Under the pieces are notes generated by a model. It saw nothing but the letters and a program-made list of their open reading frames with translations. It ran no database searches and was not told where the DNA came from. A stretch of DNA of 43,267 bases from a virus: positions 1 to 43,267 of IMG/VR virus record IMGVR_UViG_3300008261_000081, one strand, 5' to 3'. The position numbers and the translations under genes are program-made. Positions 21,201 to 27,595 of the stretch are shown in pieces (within the stretch, counting starts at the first letter, position 1; each line of letters begins with the position of its first letter).

Positions 21201-23932
21201 TTATACGGATCCATCACTCCGTAGTTATCAGGATCTTGTGAATGATATCTAATCGTTTCATTGTCTAGATAATCTTGCCAATACCTAACCTCTCCTATTT
21301 TCACATCAGAGAGACTAACTCTTGTACCATTAAAATCTTTGTATTCAGCTCCTAAGAAAATTCTCTTATTAGCATTTAGAGCTTCTTTTGCAGCTGTTTC
21401 TGTCAGCTCATAAGATAAAACAAACTCATTCTCAACTGAATCTAATAGTGTTGAAATTCCATAAAACTCTAAATAATATTTAACATTTTCAGTAGAGTAC
21501 TCAGTTAAATCTGGATTGTTATCAATTCTTATTCTGACAGCAAAATTCCATTTAATGTCTTCGTATACATCATAGAAAAATTGAGTCTCCAATAGACCAT
21601 TCTTATAACCATAATTATTTAAGTCTGGTTCAACTCCCATTCCTCTAATGTCTAGTCTGAATTTGGCGTTTTTTCCGAATTCGGAGTCTCTTATGACAAC
21701 AACTCTGAATCCAAGCTTAGAACTGTCTGTCCATGATAAATCATTGTTATCTTCCTTAGCTTCGTGCATACCGAAAATGCAGCTTGGAGATTCATCTGAG
21801 AAGCCAAAACTTTGTGAAAAATACTTTGGATGATCAATTTGTAACTTTCTTGGAAAGATTACAGCTGCTTCAAATGTAAATGGAATATAATCAAGTTGAT
21901 TATCAATACCTCCAGAAATATAAGAAGAACTATGCTCATTATCTGGCTGCTTTTGTTGATAAACTGTAGAATCAAATCTGTCTGTATCATTAAAATCTAA
22001 GAAATTTTTCTTGACAGATGTTGAACGATAACGATCTTCTAACTTATACTTAACATCATTTCCATATAAATTGATTTTAATTAAATTATCACCAATTCCA
22101 AAACATCTTAAAATGTTTCTAAAAGATTTTTCAGTACCTTTAGACTTATATATCGAAACAATATTATTATATATATTGTGATATATCATGTTCTTGACGT
22201 TATATATCTTTTCTTCGAACAAGCTCTCTTCATCTCTATTTAATAGAGCTTCAAATACCGAAGAGTCAATAAATATCTCAGGCGAAACCAATCCCATTGA
22301 CTCAAGTAACTTCTTTGCAAATGGTAAAGGCTTCTCGCCATCTTCAATATAATTAACGTCTCTTAATCTTGGTAGTGACTCTATTTGGAGGTGTAATGTA
22401 TCAAAATAACTTGACACTATCTGAGTTAAATTGAGAATATTATTATCTCCATACTGTTCATCTACAGAGGTTATCCATTCAGGTATAGAACTATATATTG
22501 CAGCATTATTCTGCATATCATGTGAATTACCTAATAATTTTTTGTCAGAAATATATCCAGAAACTAATGGATTTTCACGATAAAGAATCGGATCTTTAAA
22601 TTCTTTATTTTTTATTTTCTTTTCATTAATGGCTGAGCCAGTGCTACGTACAGAAACAGTATAATTGATGATGGTACCATTTGATATTCTACCAGAATAA
22701 TCAAGAACTTGCTTATCCAAGGAATTGATCTTTTGAGTATCAACTATTCCTTCGTTAAACTTAAAATATACTCCAAGTTCAATATTAGAATCATCTGTGT
22801 TTGTCCCACCATGTACCTGAGAGATCCAAAACCTTCCAATATTTTCTGATGTTCTGGCGGATTTCCAAAATCTAAACTCATCAAATGAACCTTTGATTGC
22901 GCCAAAACCATAAAGATTATTTTGATTTGTACTTATTTTATGTTGTAAAGCGCCAATAGTGGCACTTACGTGATTAGTATTTCTGATAAAAGAAGTAACT
23001 GATGTTCCTTCTATTTTTTCCTGAATAAGTTTGCCATTTAAATAAAGCTTGATTGAAAGATTATTTCCTTTATTTTTTACAGATATTGCATAATGATTCC
23101 AATTTCTTATATTAAATGTTGATGGCAGCTTATCTCTGTCTCCAATCGGCAATAAATTAATACCATAAGTTCCGCCAACATCAGATTCATATGATGTAGT
23201 GTAAGTAACCTCTATCAAAGGTAAAGAAGAAGTTTTATCTTCTGGGAGTTGAATTAGGAATCTTGCATAATCATCGGTTCCATATTCATGATTATTCCAT
23301 AAGTCAAATAGTATTGACTTTCCATCAATTAACTCTCTATCTTCATCTAGCTTAAACCAAAATTCTACTGTGTTACCTTCAACACCACTAGTATATAAGT
23401 TTGTTTCTCTTTTCTGTTGCGCATTCAGCAGATTAGACTTTCCTAAGAATTCAGGAAATTGTCTTTTTAATTCGCCGGTTGGGTTGTTTGGCGTAGGGTT
23501 TGGACCACCTCTTACAAGAACAAATTGTGGATTATTTAGATATCTAAATCCATCAAGAATACTGCTCTGAATATAATTCTTATTTAATGAAATATATCCT
23601 GTTGTTCTAGGATACTCATTTTCAAAAATATAATTATCTATATAAGTATTATTATTCTGCCAAGATGTCTTTTCGAACAATGAACCATCATATGGATATG
23701 AATTAATTATTTTTTCGATTGAATCAAGATAATATTTTTCAGCTGAACCATATCTAGCAAAAGTCTTTGGATCATTAAAATTTATGATCGTCTTGGGGAT
23801 AAAACGTAAAATATCCTCATTTCTCTCTTGCAAATGTTCAAAAGACTCACCGTCTCTCTTGACAACTTCTTCAAATTTTTCAATAGTTAATATCTGATTT
23901 GACTTTTTACCAAATAAGTCCTTGATACTCAT
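12266..23932 (-). CDS. Giant multi-LamG virion protein (3888 aa)
   Basis: This is the largest gene in the window. Three concanavalin A/LamG-like modules can be seen. Module 1 (residues about 183-376) runs from TVEFWFKLDE to SFDEFRFWKSARTSENI, then YFKFNEG and LDYSGRISNG. Module 2 (about 680-897) runs from TFEAAVIFP to VKIGEVRYWQDYLDNETI. Module 3 (about 2262-2544) starts SFMLSSWVLL and ends KATDLFLYRG. It is interrupted by about 80 coiled-coil-like residues (about 2299-2377). A helical, aromatic-rich segment near 1040-1160 includes ERYIRFYKWIDSS and ESHILERNKY. No protease, hydrolase or membrane segment is apparent. LamG folds in phage proteins usually bind glycans or mediate assembly. It follows the gp6 and DNRLRE genes, so a baseplate-periphery or side-fibre role is likely. 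It might take the place of gp7 or gp10, but no similarity to those is visible. The ATG at 23932 has GGAG upstream. Confidence 0.75.
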   Translation of the reverse strand: MSIKDLFGKKSNQILTIEKFEEVVKRDGESFEHLQERNEDILRFIPKTIINFNDPKTFARYGSAEKYYLDSIEKIINSYPYDGSLFEKTSWQNNNTYIDNYIFENEYPRTTGYISLNKNYIQSSILDGFRYLNNPQFVLVRGGPNPTPNNPTGELKRQFPEFLGKSNLLNAQQKRETNLYTSGVEGNTVEFWFKLDEDRELIDGKSILFDLWNNHEYGTDDYARFLIQLPEDKTSSLPLIEVTYTTSYESDVGGTYGINLLPIGDRDKLPSTFNIRNWNHYAISVKNKGNNLSIKLYLNGKLIQEKIEGTSVTSFIRNTNHVSATIGALQHKISTNQNNLYGFGAIKGSFDEFRFWKSARTSENIGRFWISQVHGGTNTDDSNIELGVYFKFNEGIVDTQKINSLDKQVLDYSGRISNGTIINYTVSVRSTGSAINEKKIKNKEFKDPILYRENPLVSGYISDKKLLGNSHDMQNNAAIYSSIPEWITSVDEQYGDNNILNLTQIVSSYFDTLHLQIESLPRLRDVNYIEDGEKPLPFAKKLLESMGLVSPEIFIDSSVFEALLNRDEESLFEEKIYNVKNMIYHNIYNNIVSIYKSKGTEKSFRNILRCFGIGDNLIKINLYGNDVKYKLEDRYRSTSVKKNFLDFNDTDRFDSTVYQQKQPDNEHSSSYISGGIDNQLDYIPFTFEAAVIFPRKLQIDHPKYFSQSFGFSDESPSCIFGMHEAKEDNNDLSWTDSSKLGFRVVVIRDSEFGKNAKFRLDIRGMGVEPDLNNYGYKNGLLETQFFYDVYEDIKWNFAVRIRIDNNPDLTEYSTENVKYYLEFYGISTLLDSVENEFVLSYELTETAAKEALNANKRIFLGAEYKDFNGTRVSLSDVKIGEVRYWQDYLDNETIRYHSQDPDNYGVMDPYKPAFFDQTSINKRVPQIETLCLYWDFATVGKASPSDGIDGAENILSDSFFYVDDVSGGSIIESSEDARYSWLSKIVKTQHTGKGDFYYPEELAIDKNYLFAAKQNQPEIISSSDTIKILNQDDELFTKNIRPINYFWAIEKSMYQNISEEIMQVFAGISSFNNLLGEPVNRYRMEYKNLNKLRQIFFQRYIESPRVERYIRFYKWIDSSITEMIKQLIPASANFSEDMRTMIESHILERNKYWNKFPTLEVNQRPPEGTILGINESTYNWKYGSATSQQDENCLWWKKRAERDSSELTSGTVEVDDSKQKILESITTTNFGNHTKRNLSYEVAGDRRTYEGQTFAIRSLSSPYKFNVDFQNNIHSGINSRVSKKIDYVRAELADNNSVSFVEASNIANSNCKDNQEVKFPFLHSRLNIASEQTGLNGSMLSLFELNKELDTESKYWNSNHSDTYGDDKVIPLQGVFTETHVGGLQSRHITFDQQSERPEAWKFENGTYSPVDDDKPKAKYYRDEKTKRPVNIRNIKQNYGNYKFDYQVVQTSGRTNNNRWLIGKEGNNIQEGATSSSESILGLFDFKLPSRERSEHIFVQRFSAPGSPDTLSRGMLDVEAEEFSVYNGLNYRNLDVRLILKDLLTYHTKKWGYASYRRGVALLDCTTEENLRCRPNFHKDHRNTAYRPEIIDEENECKASRDNAYVTHQLPRSDYQYSWINSSTQKTYVEQVGNDLIIRNICPWGYVSRYPNIASYYPTIELDPTLPTYSKLVIKKDGEQIIIDDGIPFLNNYYKFEGENHPSTYDLVQENYNSCYEHFVGKNVTGLPIDDDNTFKLLENNNLTLNDMLLHRDGPYQVPTWKQIRNNEKKIVSRMRRENIISNLDVPKVISYRDDNDSLTLFRERRSQTVTNYVEPVVSWNSPIRTGVSFDPEMPRNFRFNNIATTYSNNIENFANPYLEKNLGLKTIKRQMYDFISERYKEVYPDDTAGIFRLRMFETSYKENIFPKHRNAGLNKTRSRRFYQEKEGYEGYDARASEIRTFWASDDKRERTSWNNDLDNHTGLNSLGYQVRRSSVWALEYKPRNKENIDMRGDLTWAGDPQYNGYTYNFITNESNDINVFDAEDSNSWIAPRARLQFIYNSRSLKAPEKAWLWKAAEISQNSPWHDDYDQYSKDIRLIGQNYSITPEFNISTHLDFYINKNSSDFYVDNRNILEMKGAFERDDFSGSLSRVNISRATSSSSTYRSQKNYASGWSELFNGEYETLLANDIRYISNVNDMFINEQPLPIDSELANNWKSKEPYPVVKLESENKISLSLDLTELVTELSDNTILNGLKIGTANTFNWNWSSPPKESDLLIDRWNNSFMLSSWVLLQDTQNNKNGIFEFTSDSFAQIENNNYISLNGEIIDLQKEKLDLSNLQNQLDNKVNDLNKVNNTLISNDTIAQIFEQRRTSISREIEQLTSSIDKTIKNIRNVVNSSRFLSEQTSKSKLISYFYLQEGNSNYGDLIWEDTYGNKLIFAIKASEIKNKWKNICLYYVGGGKSNKPSENRHRVILFIDGKWIPSQASNTIRMREIAGLAEDSLDVFINDGTLLFKDNLPKTISHISFAKAGDSYFSGKATDLFLYRGNPGLSELSLSNARNKKHNTPEDYRWFFDHKSNAYYSKTKRLFNNLANKIFKSQCEDANEIYSEWRDEMKVCKLVQLNYDIFFDFNRVPITILNEDDTEPTEQYINFESIVGIADIGKYLNSTLRSGIELPTNTFIPNLNDYLLLPPLSLGYGPFNVLNEGETVISEAGGEQVIQLAKNTACSELVGWWRLGVTENSETNICNTFLWKEEFFKCYSHTDTIHYLPKIMDDHRDFGIHVLRLEVDAIKKLLPYNGFYPSQRAMQLGSLFYDSIIPYVTGEDDNQAYARARTEQAALQPFFAPGILFNTIKSGIAVDWAAYSGRTGNELKDKIYDFVENMVKNVTPIEEFVSGFENTLAQNILNKIVTDDVYRQVSLNAVTSSRQVEELSRELMVSRANEFAEELRTYGTQIADMSGNYSRFNESTFISSLLRNESLARLSVQSLSQTVNNILQYIENTFTDSRISSSYNFSFEENLVNRIFDSEGAIINQLPTFRLPFESLVSLRDYLPNRIEQEDSKVFLLAPSYYQENYKNNSRSIKENEVYPYFEWTGQQNPLYEMAMHNFLAEIPNFFLKNNSLTNFKSAPQNQWKHVEEGWTYYLDVHLYKTNNFEMIMSPHNGKDIVIGVDNNGLPITTHGRYFGPSMRYLPEDAERDLNHLSVADPSQAAYVPPYFYGRAKARLKFKAPRTGQPTIGELLLNLEIDYINEEMEELFSSRTSGQSLTASQLYLAAIGEVPYKWQDTPAYQSRMPIQSSINFNGIAQEGEDSVWTISPKFESPVLNFKTEQNLSYLNKDNQCGTGMWGGYGEIPTSEQGIFLAIEESPVCSSEQPIDYSVLIGIPRDTREANRNIITLKDPTGRIDYIKIGQPSNAVESVGGRVNFYSWQDKYMNSSIAEILSADNSSEFIPYSADACIRTIGTSPRATLENLSVGMSGEYDIEAYLQADRYATNIDDLVLPATSNVPTSSDLANAIVYHIKLSRLRDRSFPWDARIVWVSSFDGERIRGISRERLSEEQDNGEFFRLSTSAKVVVEIIYDHDRSFLNNRRGRRELERLIATINPKITLESKTDPVMNPTGKLGIYYIDSQKNIDLLSDDKEVEIQRDREFYSRRILNACDDKIGSLMDVCGFTSQRSRIGEIADSKEISEALILIPFTDKPTGTRDRRRAKTIKIMDRYFFSISSTLWDSSMRRPIDSELPDNTVTDMIKKMKKYNLPPQFNFLNRNAVLNNKVKPFVMYIFEFTHNLDKDDLSNIWQGLMPKISIGSSLETQAIEHELSKDNFFEGRQLPNDMRWLVFRVKKKANTNYWDMANVINSNNQINDFTYNWPYDYCSLIELCKIQGGVVIKNTNSSIINEVNLLESGGD
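16800..17035 (-). other. Coiled-coil insertion inside third LamG-like domain of the 3888-aa protein
   Basis: Residues about 2299-2377 of the giant protein are rich in heptad-like Leu/Ile/Val spacing with charged and Gln/Asn residues (EIIDLQKEKLDLSNLQNQL ... SREIEQLTSSIDKTIKNI). A helical hairpin is suggested by the central break near NDTIAQ. The flanking strands belong to one LamG-like unit, so the coil appears to project from a loop of the sandwich. Confidence 0.5.
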
Positions 23933-23934
23933 TT

Positions 23935-25338
23935 TTACTCCACCCTAAACTTGAAAGTTTCTGGTTGTTGTACAAGGTTGCCTTCAATTTCATATTGAAG
24001 CTCTATTCTATAAGAATATTCTGGCTCTAGAAGAGTCATGTCAAAATCGAAATAATTACCTGTCTTATCGTAAGACATTAATGTATGTACTCCAAAATCT
24101 ACAGCAACTTGTTCATCAACTACTCTGACAATTTTGAAATATGCCTTTTCTATAATAGAATTCTCAATATTTCTGCTTGCCTTGGTATAAATAGTCGGAG
24201 TCCAATCTTTTAATCTTGAATATAATCTAAATCTTGCTGTTTCATTTTTAGAATAAACAGTTTTCATATTTACAATATTTGTTATATACGTCGGCAGTAC
24301 ATCACTTCTGATTGTCCTTGATAAAACTTTTAGCTCCTCTGAGTAAAATATATCTGGCGGTGTCTTGTTGTTTTGCCAGTCTACATACACGAGTTCCTCT
24401 TCTGTAGTCAAAGATACAATAGCCTTATAGACACCAGTCTTTATTTTTTCCATCTGAAGGTGGTCAGGTTGTATTTCTGCTTCTTTATTTAAATCTGAAT
24501 AAAATTTAATTGTCAAATCAGTATCTGAGCCTGAATCGATAGTTACTGTCGGTATATCAGTACTATTCTTAAGATATAAAATATTATCATTATTTGATGA
24601 CAGTAAACTATTTTTATAAAAATTTCCTCTATTATCTGCTTCAGAAGAATTCCATAAAGCATATAATGCTGGTCTTTGAAAAAAATACTCTGAACTCCGA
24701 GCAAAAAACTTCTTTGTATAAAATGAAGTTTGAAGAGTTCCATCTTCATTAGCATTTGGGAATTTTATCATTAATCCATAATTTGGCGTTCCCTCGATCC
24801 ATGACTCCACAATATCAGTTATATCTACTTCCAAATCTTCATAACCTTCAGAAAAAGTGACTGTTTTAGTTACTTCGGAATCATAATCTCCGCCTTCACT
24901 ATCCCATAGAGAGCCCACATCAGCCGATTTCCAATCAGACCCAAGTCCTCCTCGTGATGCTCCTCGGTCTGAATAATCTTCCATGTCTAGACCTATGCCC
25001 TCTGACCATACTTTAGTCACTGGGTGGATTTTTAATTCATAATCAAAAGGCAATGTTAAACCATGCGGAGCATTACACAGCTTCATTACAAATGAGACAT
25101 TACCAGTTGAAGGTATTTTACCATTTTGTCTAAGATTTGCTATTTCAGTAATGGGGAATGATATTAATATTCTAGAGCTTTCTAGCTCATCGCCTGATAT
25201 ACCACGACCATATATTGTGTACACTTCAAGTATATCAGAAGCTCCCATATTAGAATCGATACTTCTTGTTTGTAAATTACTTTTTAGAGCATTAGTAATT
25301 GTAGTATCTTTTTCAGCTATAAACTTTTTAATTGCCAT
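23935..25338 (-). CDS. DNRLRE-like domain virion protein (467 aa)
   Basis: The N-terminal about 230 residues match the pattern of DNRLRE-type beta-sandwich domains. The protein opens with a 'DTTITNALKSNLQT' strand. It then has 'SRILISFPITEI' in place of the usual R-x-L-x-x-F-D. A 'KVWSEG' strand follows, and then the hallmark 'LEVDITDIVESWIEG' with 'NYGLMIKF'. Such domains occur in bacterial surface and phage structural proteins and often adjoin glycan-binding parts. The C-terminal half is beta-rich and unassigned. The ATG at 25338 shares its A with the TAA of the gp6-like gene (TAATG), so translation is coupled. The TAA at the other end lies 2 bp before the start of the giant LamG gene. The context suggests a baseplate-peripheral connector or adhesin, which is inference. 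Confidence 0.65.
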   Translation of the reverse strand: MAIKKFIAEKDTTITNALKSNLQTRSIDSNMGASDILEVYTIYGRGISGDELESSRILISFPITEIANLRQNGKIPSTGNVSFVMKLCNAPHGLTLPFDYELKIHPVTKVWSEGIGLDMEDYSDRGASRGGLGSDWKSADVGSLWDSEGGDYDSEVTKTVTFSEGYEDLEVDITDIVESWIEGTPNYGLMIKFPNANEDGTLQTSFYTKKFFARSSEYFFQRPALYALWNSSEADNRGNFYKNSLLSSNNDNILYLKNSTDIPTVTIDSGSDTDLTIKFYSDLNKEAEIQPDHLQMEKIKTGVYKAIVSLTTEEELVYVDWQNNKTPPDIFYSEELKVLSRTIRSDVLPTYITNIVNMKTVYSKNETARFRLYSRLKDWTPTIYTKASRNIENSIIEKAYFKIVRVVDEQVAVDFGVHTLMSYDKTGNYFDFDMTLLEPEYSYRIELQYEIEGNLVQQPETFKFRVE

Positions 25339-27146
25339 TACTTAATTACTCCATTAATATCATCATTTAAGAATCTTATTTCCCAAATACAATTCTTTGG
25401 TATATCAAGATATCTTCCATCAGGTGATAAATTTGCCTTTATATTATATCTTATATCTGAATATAGTCCACCTGCACGAAGACTTATATCGACGTTTATA
25501 ACATCAACTACCCCTTCTATATTTTTCAAGATACTATAGACATCTGTTATAAAAAATGGCTCTCCTATCTCAGGATGTTTAACAAAATTCTTTTTAAGGG
25601 CTTCTTTTGTTTTATCTAGAATTTCAAACTTCTCCATATCTTGACGCCCAAGTATTTGATAATTAATTGCTAAATTGATTATCCTAGCATCCAAAATATC
25701 AATTGTATCATTGACCATCTTATGCTGAGATAACCATGTCTTTACATTTTCTTTAATTGTATCATTAGTATAAGCTAGATTACCAGAAAGGCTTTCTGAT
25801 ACAACATACATATTTAAATTTCTCTTTAGAGAATCAGAATCTCTATATACTTTACATCTCTTTACAGCTCCAAATTTAGTTGGCATTGCATATGTAAAGG
25901 CTTCATAATCCTTTGCGGTAACAGCTCTATTTTGAGTTGAAAAGTTATTCAATATTCTCATCTTTAATTCTTGCCCAGAAGGATTTGTGACATCTCCAGT
26001 GATTGGAGATTCATTGGTACATTCAAGTGTAGACATAATAGATTGAACTTGATTTTGATCCAAAAGATTTAGGTTTTTAAATTCAAAAAAAGGAGTAACA
26101 ACATTGACAACAGAATTGGCGCTGGCGTTGACATTGCCAGTTGTGTTTACTCTATAAGTAATTTGTAATGTTGTATTAGAGGGAGCTATTCCAAATTCAT
26201 CCGATTCAACAAGCATATTTGGATCGAATGACGTATCTGAAATATAAGGAGAACCGTGCCTCTTCAAAATAACATTACTTGGATCTAGTACAGATTTATT
26301 AATGATATTATCATTATCGACTTCTAGATCGGAACTAGCTCCAAAAGTTAAATGAAGTTTATTTCTAGATCTCTCAGTCACAAACCTTCTAGCAACTTGA
26401 AATGGTTTAATTATCTCGCCAGCTTCGAATCTATCTTGATTTCTATTTGTAACCGATCTATAGATCGTATCTTGGGATAAGAAATCAACTTCGTAATATT
26501 CATGACCTTCACTATCAATTACAGAGATGATTTCACTTATATTTCCATTAGATAGAGTTACTTTTCTAAACTTCTTATATTCTGGTATATTAATAAATTC
26601 TTCATTAATCATTCCAGATATAATTCTACCCTGAGCTTTTACAGCCCATGCCGTAGGTACTGATGTTTCCTGACTTACACGAGCTACACGAATTTCGTTT
26701 AATGGATGGTCGAAATGGACATCTTCATCTAACATGAAGTTTGAACCATTAACAGTTGAAAGTATTGTTTTTCTTTTCAAGATAGGTAGATAGTTTATCT
26801 CTGGTGCTGTACCATCCATATTTGATGGACACATCAAATAAAAAGTACACATTCCATACGATGAATTTCTTGAATTAAATTTGTAGCCTAGTTGCTTACC
26901 AAGTTTAATAATATTTTCATATTCTTGCGCTGTCTCTAAAAAGCTTTCATTGGCTTGATAATCAAGATAAAATGATAATATATCACCTACGTAGGCTACA
27001 GTATCAAGCATTAAAGAACCAAAAGAAGCTTCACTGAAATCTCTAAACGTTTCAGGATAATATCTTTTAGCATAATCTACTAGCGATTCCTTGATCGAAT
27101 CAAATTCTCTACTAGTATATTTAATTGGAACTATTTTCTTTGGCAT
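25338..27146 (-). CDS. gp6: Baseplate wedge protein, T4 gp6-like (602 aa)
   Basis: This is a homologue of the T4 gp6 / baseplate J family, which forms the inner ring of the contractile-tail baseplate. The N-terminus has the typical start of the family (YTSREFDSIKESLVDYAK, then FSEASFGSLMLDTVAYVGD and LSFYLDYQANESFLETA). The C-terminal half has the J-like signature: 'RAVTAKDYEAFTYAMP', 'GAVKRCKVYRD', and a following 'VKTWLSQHKMVNDTI' helix leading to strands. T4 gp6 is 660 aa, so the length fits. The ATG at 27146 is preceded by GAGGAAA. The gene lies 13 bp after the gp25-like gene, the pairing expected in myoviruses. It would act in assembled virions on the baseplate. Confidence is high for a wedge protein, slightly less for strict gp6 orthology. 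Confidence 0.9.
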   Translation of the reverse strand: MPKKIVPIKYTSREFDSIKESLVDYAKRYYPETFRDFSEASFGSLMLDTVAYVGDILSFYLDYQANESFLETAQEYENIIKLGKQLGYKFNSRNSSYGMCTFYLMCPSNMDGTAPEINYLPILKRKTILSTVNGSNFMLDEDVHFDHPLNEIRVARVSQETSVPTAWAVKAQGRIISGMINEEFINIPEYKKFRKVTLSNGNISEIISVIDSEGHEYYEVDFLSQDTIYRSVTNRNQDRFEAGEIIKPFQVARRFVTERSRNKLHLTFGASSDLEVDNDNIINKSVLDPSNVILKRHGSPYISDTSFDPNMLVESDEFGIAPSNTTLQITYRVNTTGNVNASANSVVNVVTPFFEFKNLNLLDQNQVQSIMSTLECTNESPITGDVTNPSGQELKMRILNNFSTQNRAVTAKDYEAFTYAMPTKFGAVKRCKVYRDSDSLKRNLNMYVVSESLSGNLAYTNDTIKENVKTWLSQHKMVNDTIDILDARIINLAINYQILGRQDMEKFEILDKTKEALKKNFVKHPEIGEPFFITDVYSILKNIEGVVDVINVDISLRAGGLYSDIRYNIKANLSPDGRYLDIPKNCIWEIRFLNDDINGVIK

Positions 27147-27159
27147 TCATATTTCCTCA

Positions 27160-27585
27160 TCACATAGGTACAAGACCAGTGACATTATCAATGTTATCTA
27201 GATCAAAGTAAATTTTTAACTCTTGTTGCTCCTCAAGTGGAGAAATATAAAACGTTATGACAATGCTCAAATAATTATCAGGTAAATCGCTATTTGTTTC
27301 AGAATCATAGAAAGATATATCAATTATATTAATATATGGAAGATAATCAGCAACTTGTCTTCTTATTTTTGCTTGTATCTCGGATTTAGCATATTCTGTA
27401 TTCTGTTCAAAAAGAACTTTCTTGATACCAACACCAAATGATGGTTCCATCATTCTCTCACCCGGATTTGTTAAAATAAGCATCCTAAGGTTCTGCAAGA
27501 CAAGCTGCGTGAAAGTTATATTCATTTGATAGCCCAAACCAGTATCTATAAGAAGCGGCAGCCTTGGTGATATACTTCTAGTCAT
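27160..27585 (-). CDS. gp25: Baseplate wedge protein, gp25/W-like (141 aa)
   Basis: This short protein has the GPW/gp25 family signature. Residues 17-37 include LGYQMNITFTQLVLQNLRML, followed by the diagnostic 'TNPGERMMEPSFGVG' at 39-53, which contains the EPxFG motif. T4 gp25 is 132 aa, so the length fits. In contractile machines gp25 binds the sheath and organises the inner baseplate together with gp6 and gp53. The gene starts at an ATG with GAGG upstream, 10 bp after the 1699-aa gene, and directly precedes the gp6-like gene, as expected for a baseplate operon. Confidence 0.95.
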   Translation of the reverse strand: MTRSISPRLPLLIDTGLGYQMNITFTQLVLQNLRMLILTNPGERMMEPSFGVGIKKVLFEQNTEYAKSEIQAKIRRQVADYLPYINIIDISFYDSETNSDLPDNYLSIVITFYISPLEEQQELKIYFDLDNIDNVTGLVPM

Positions 27586-27595
27586 TTATTAATCC

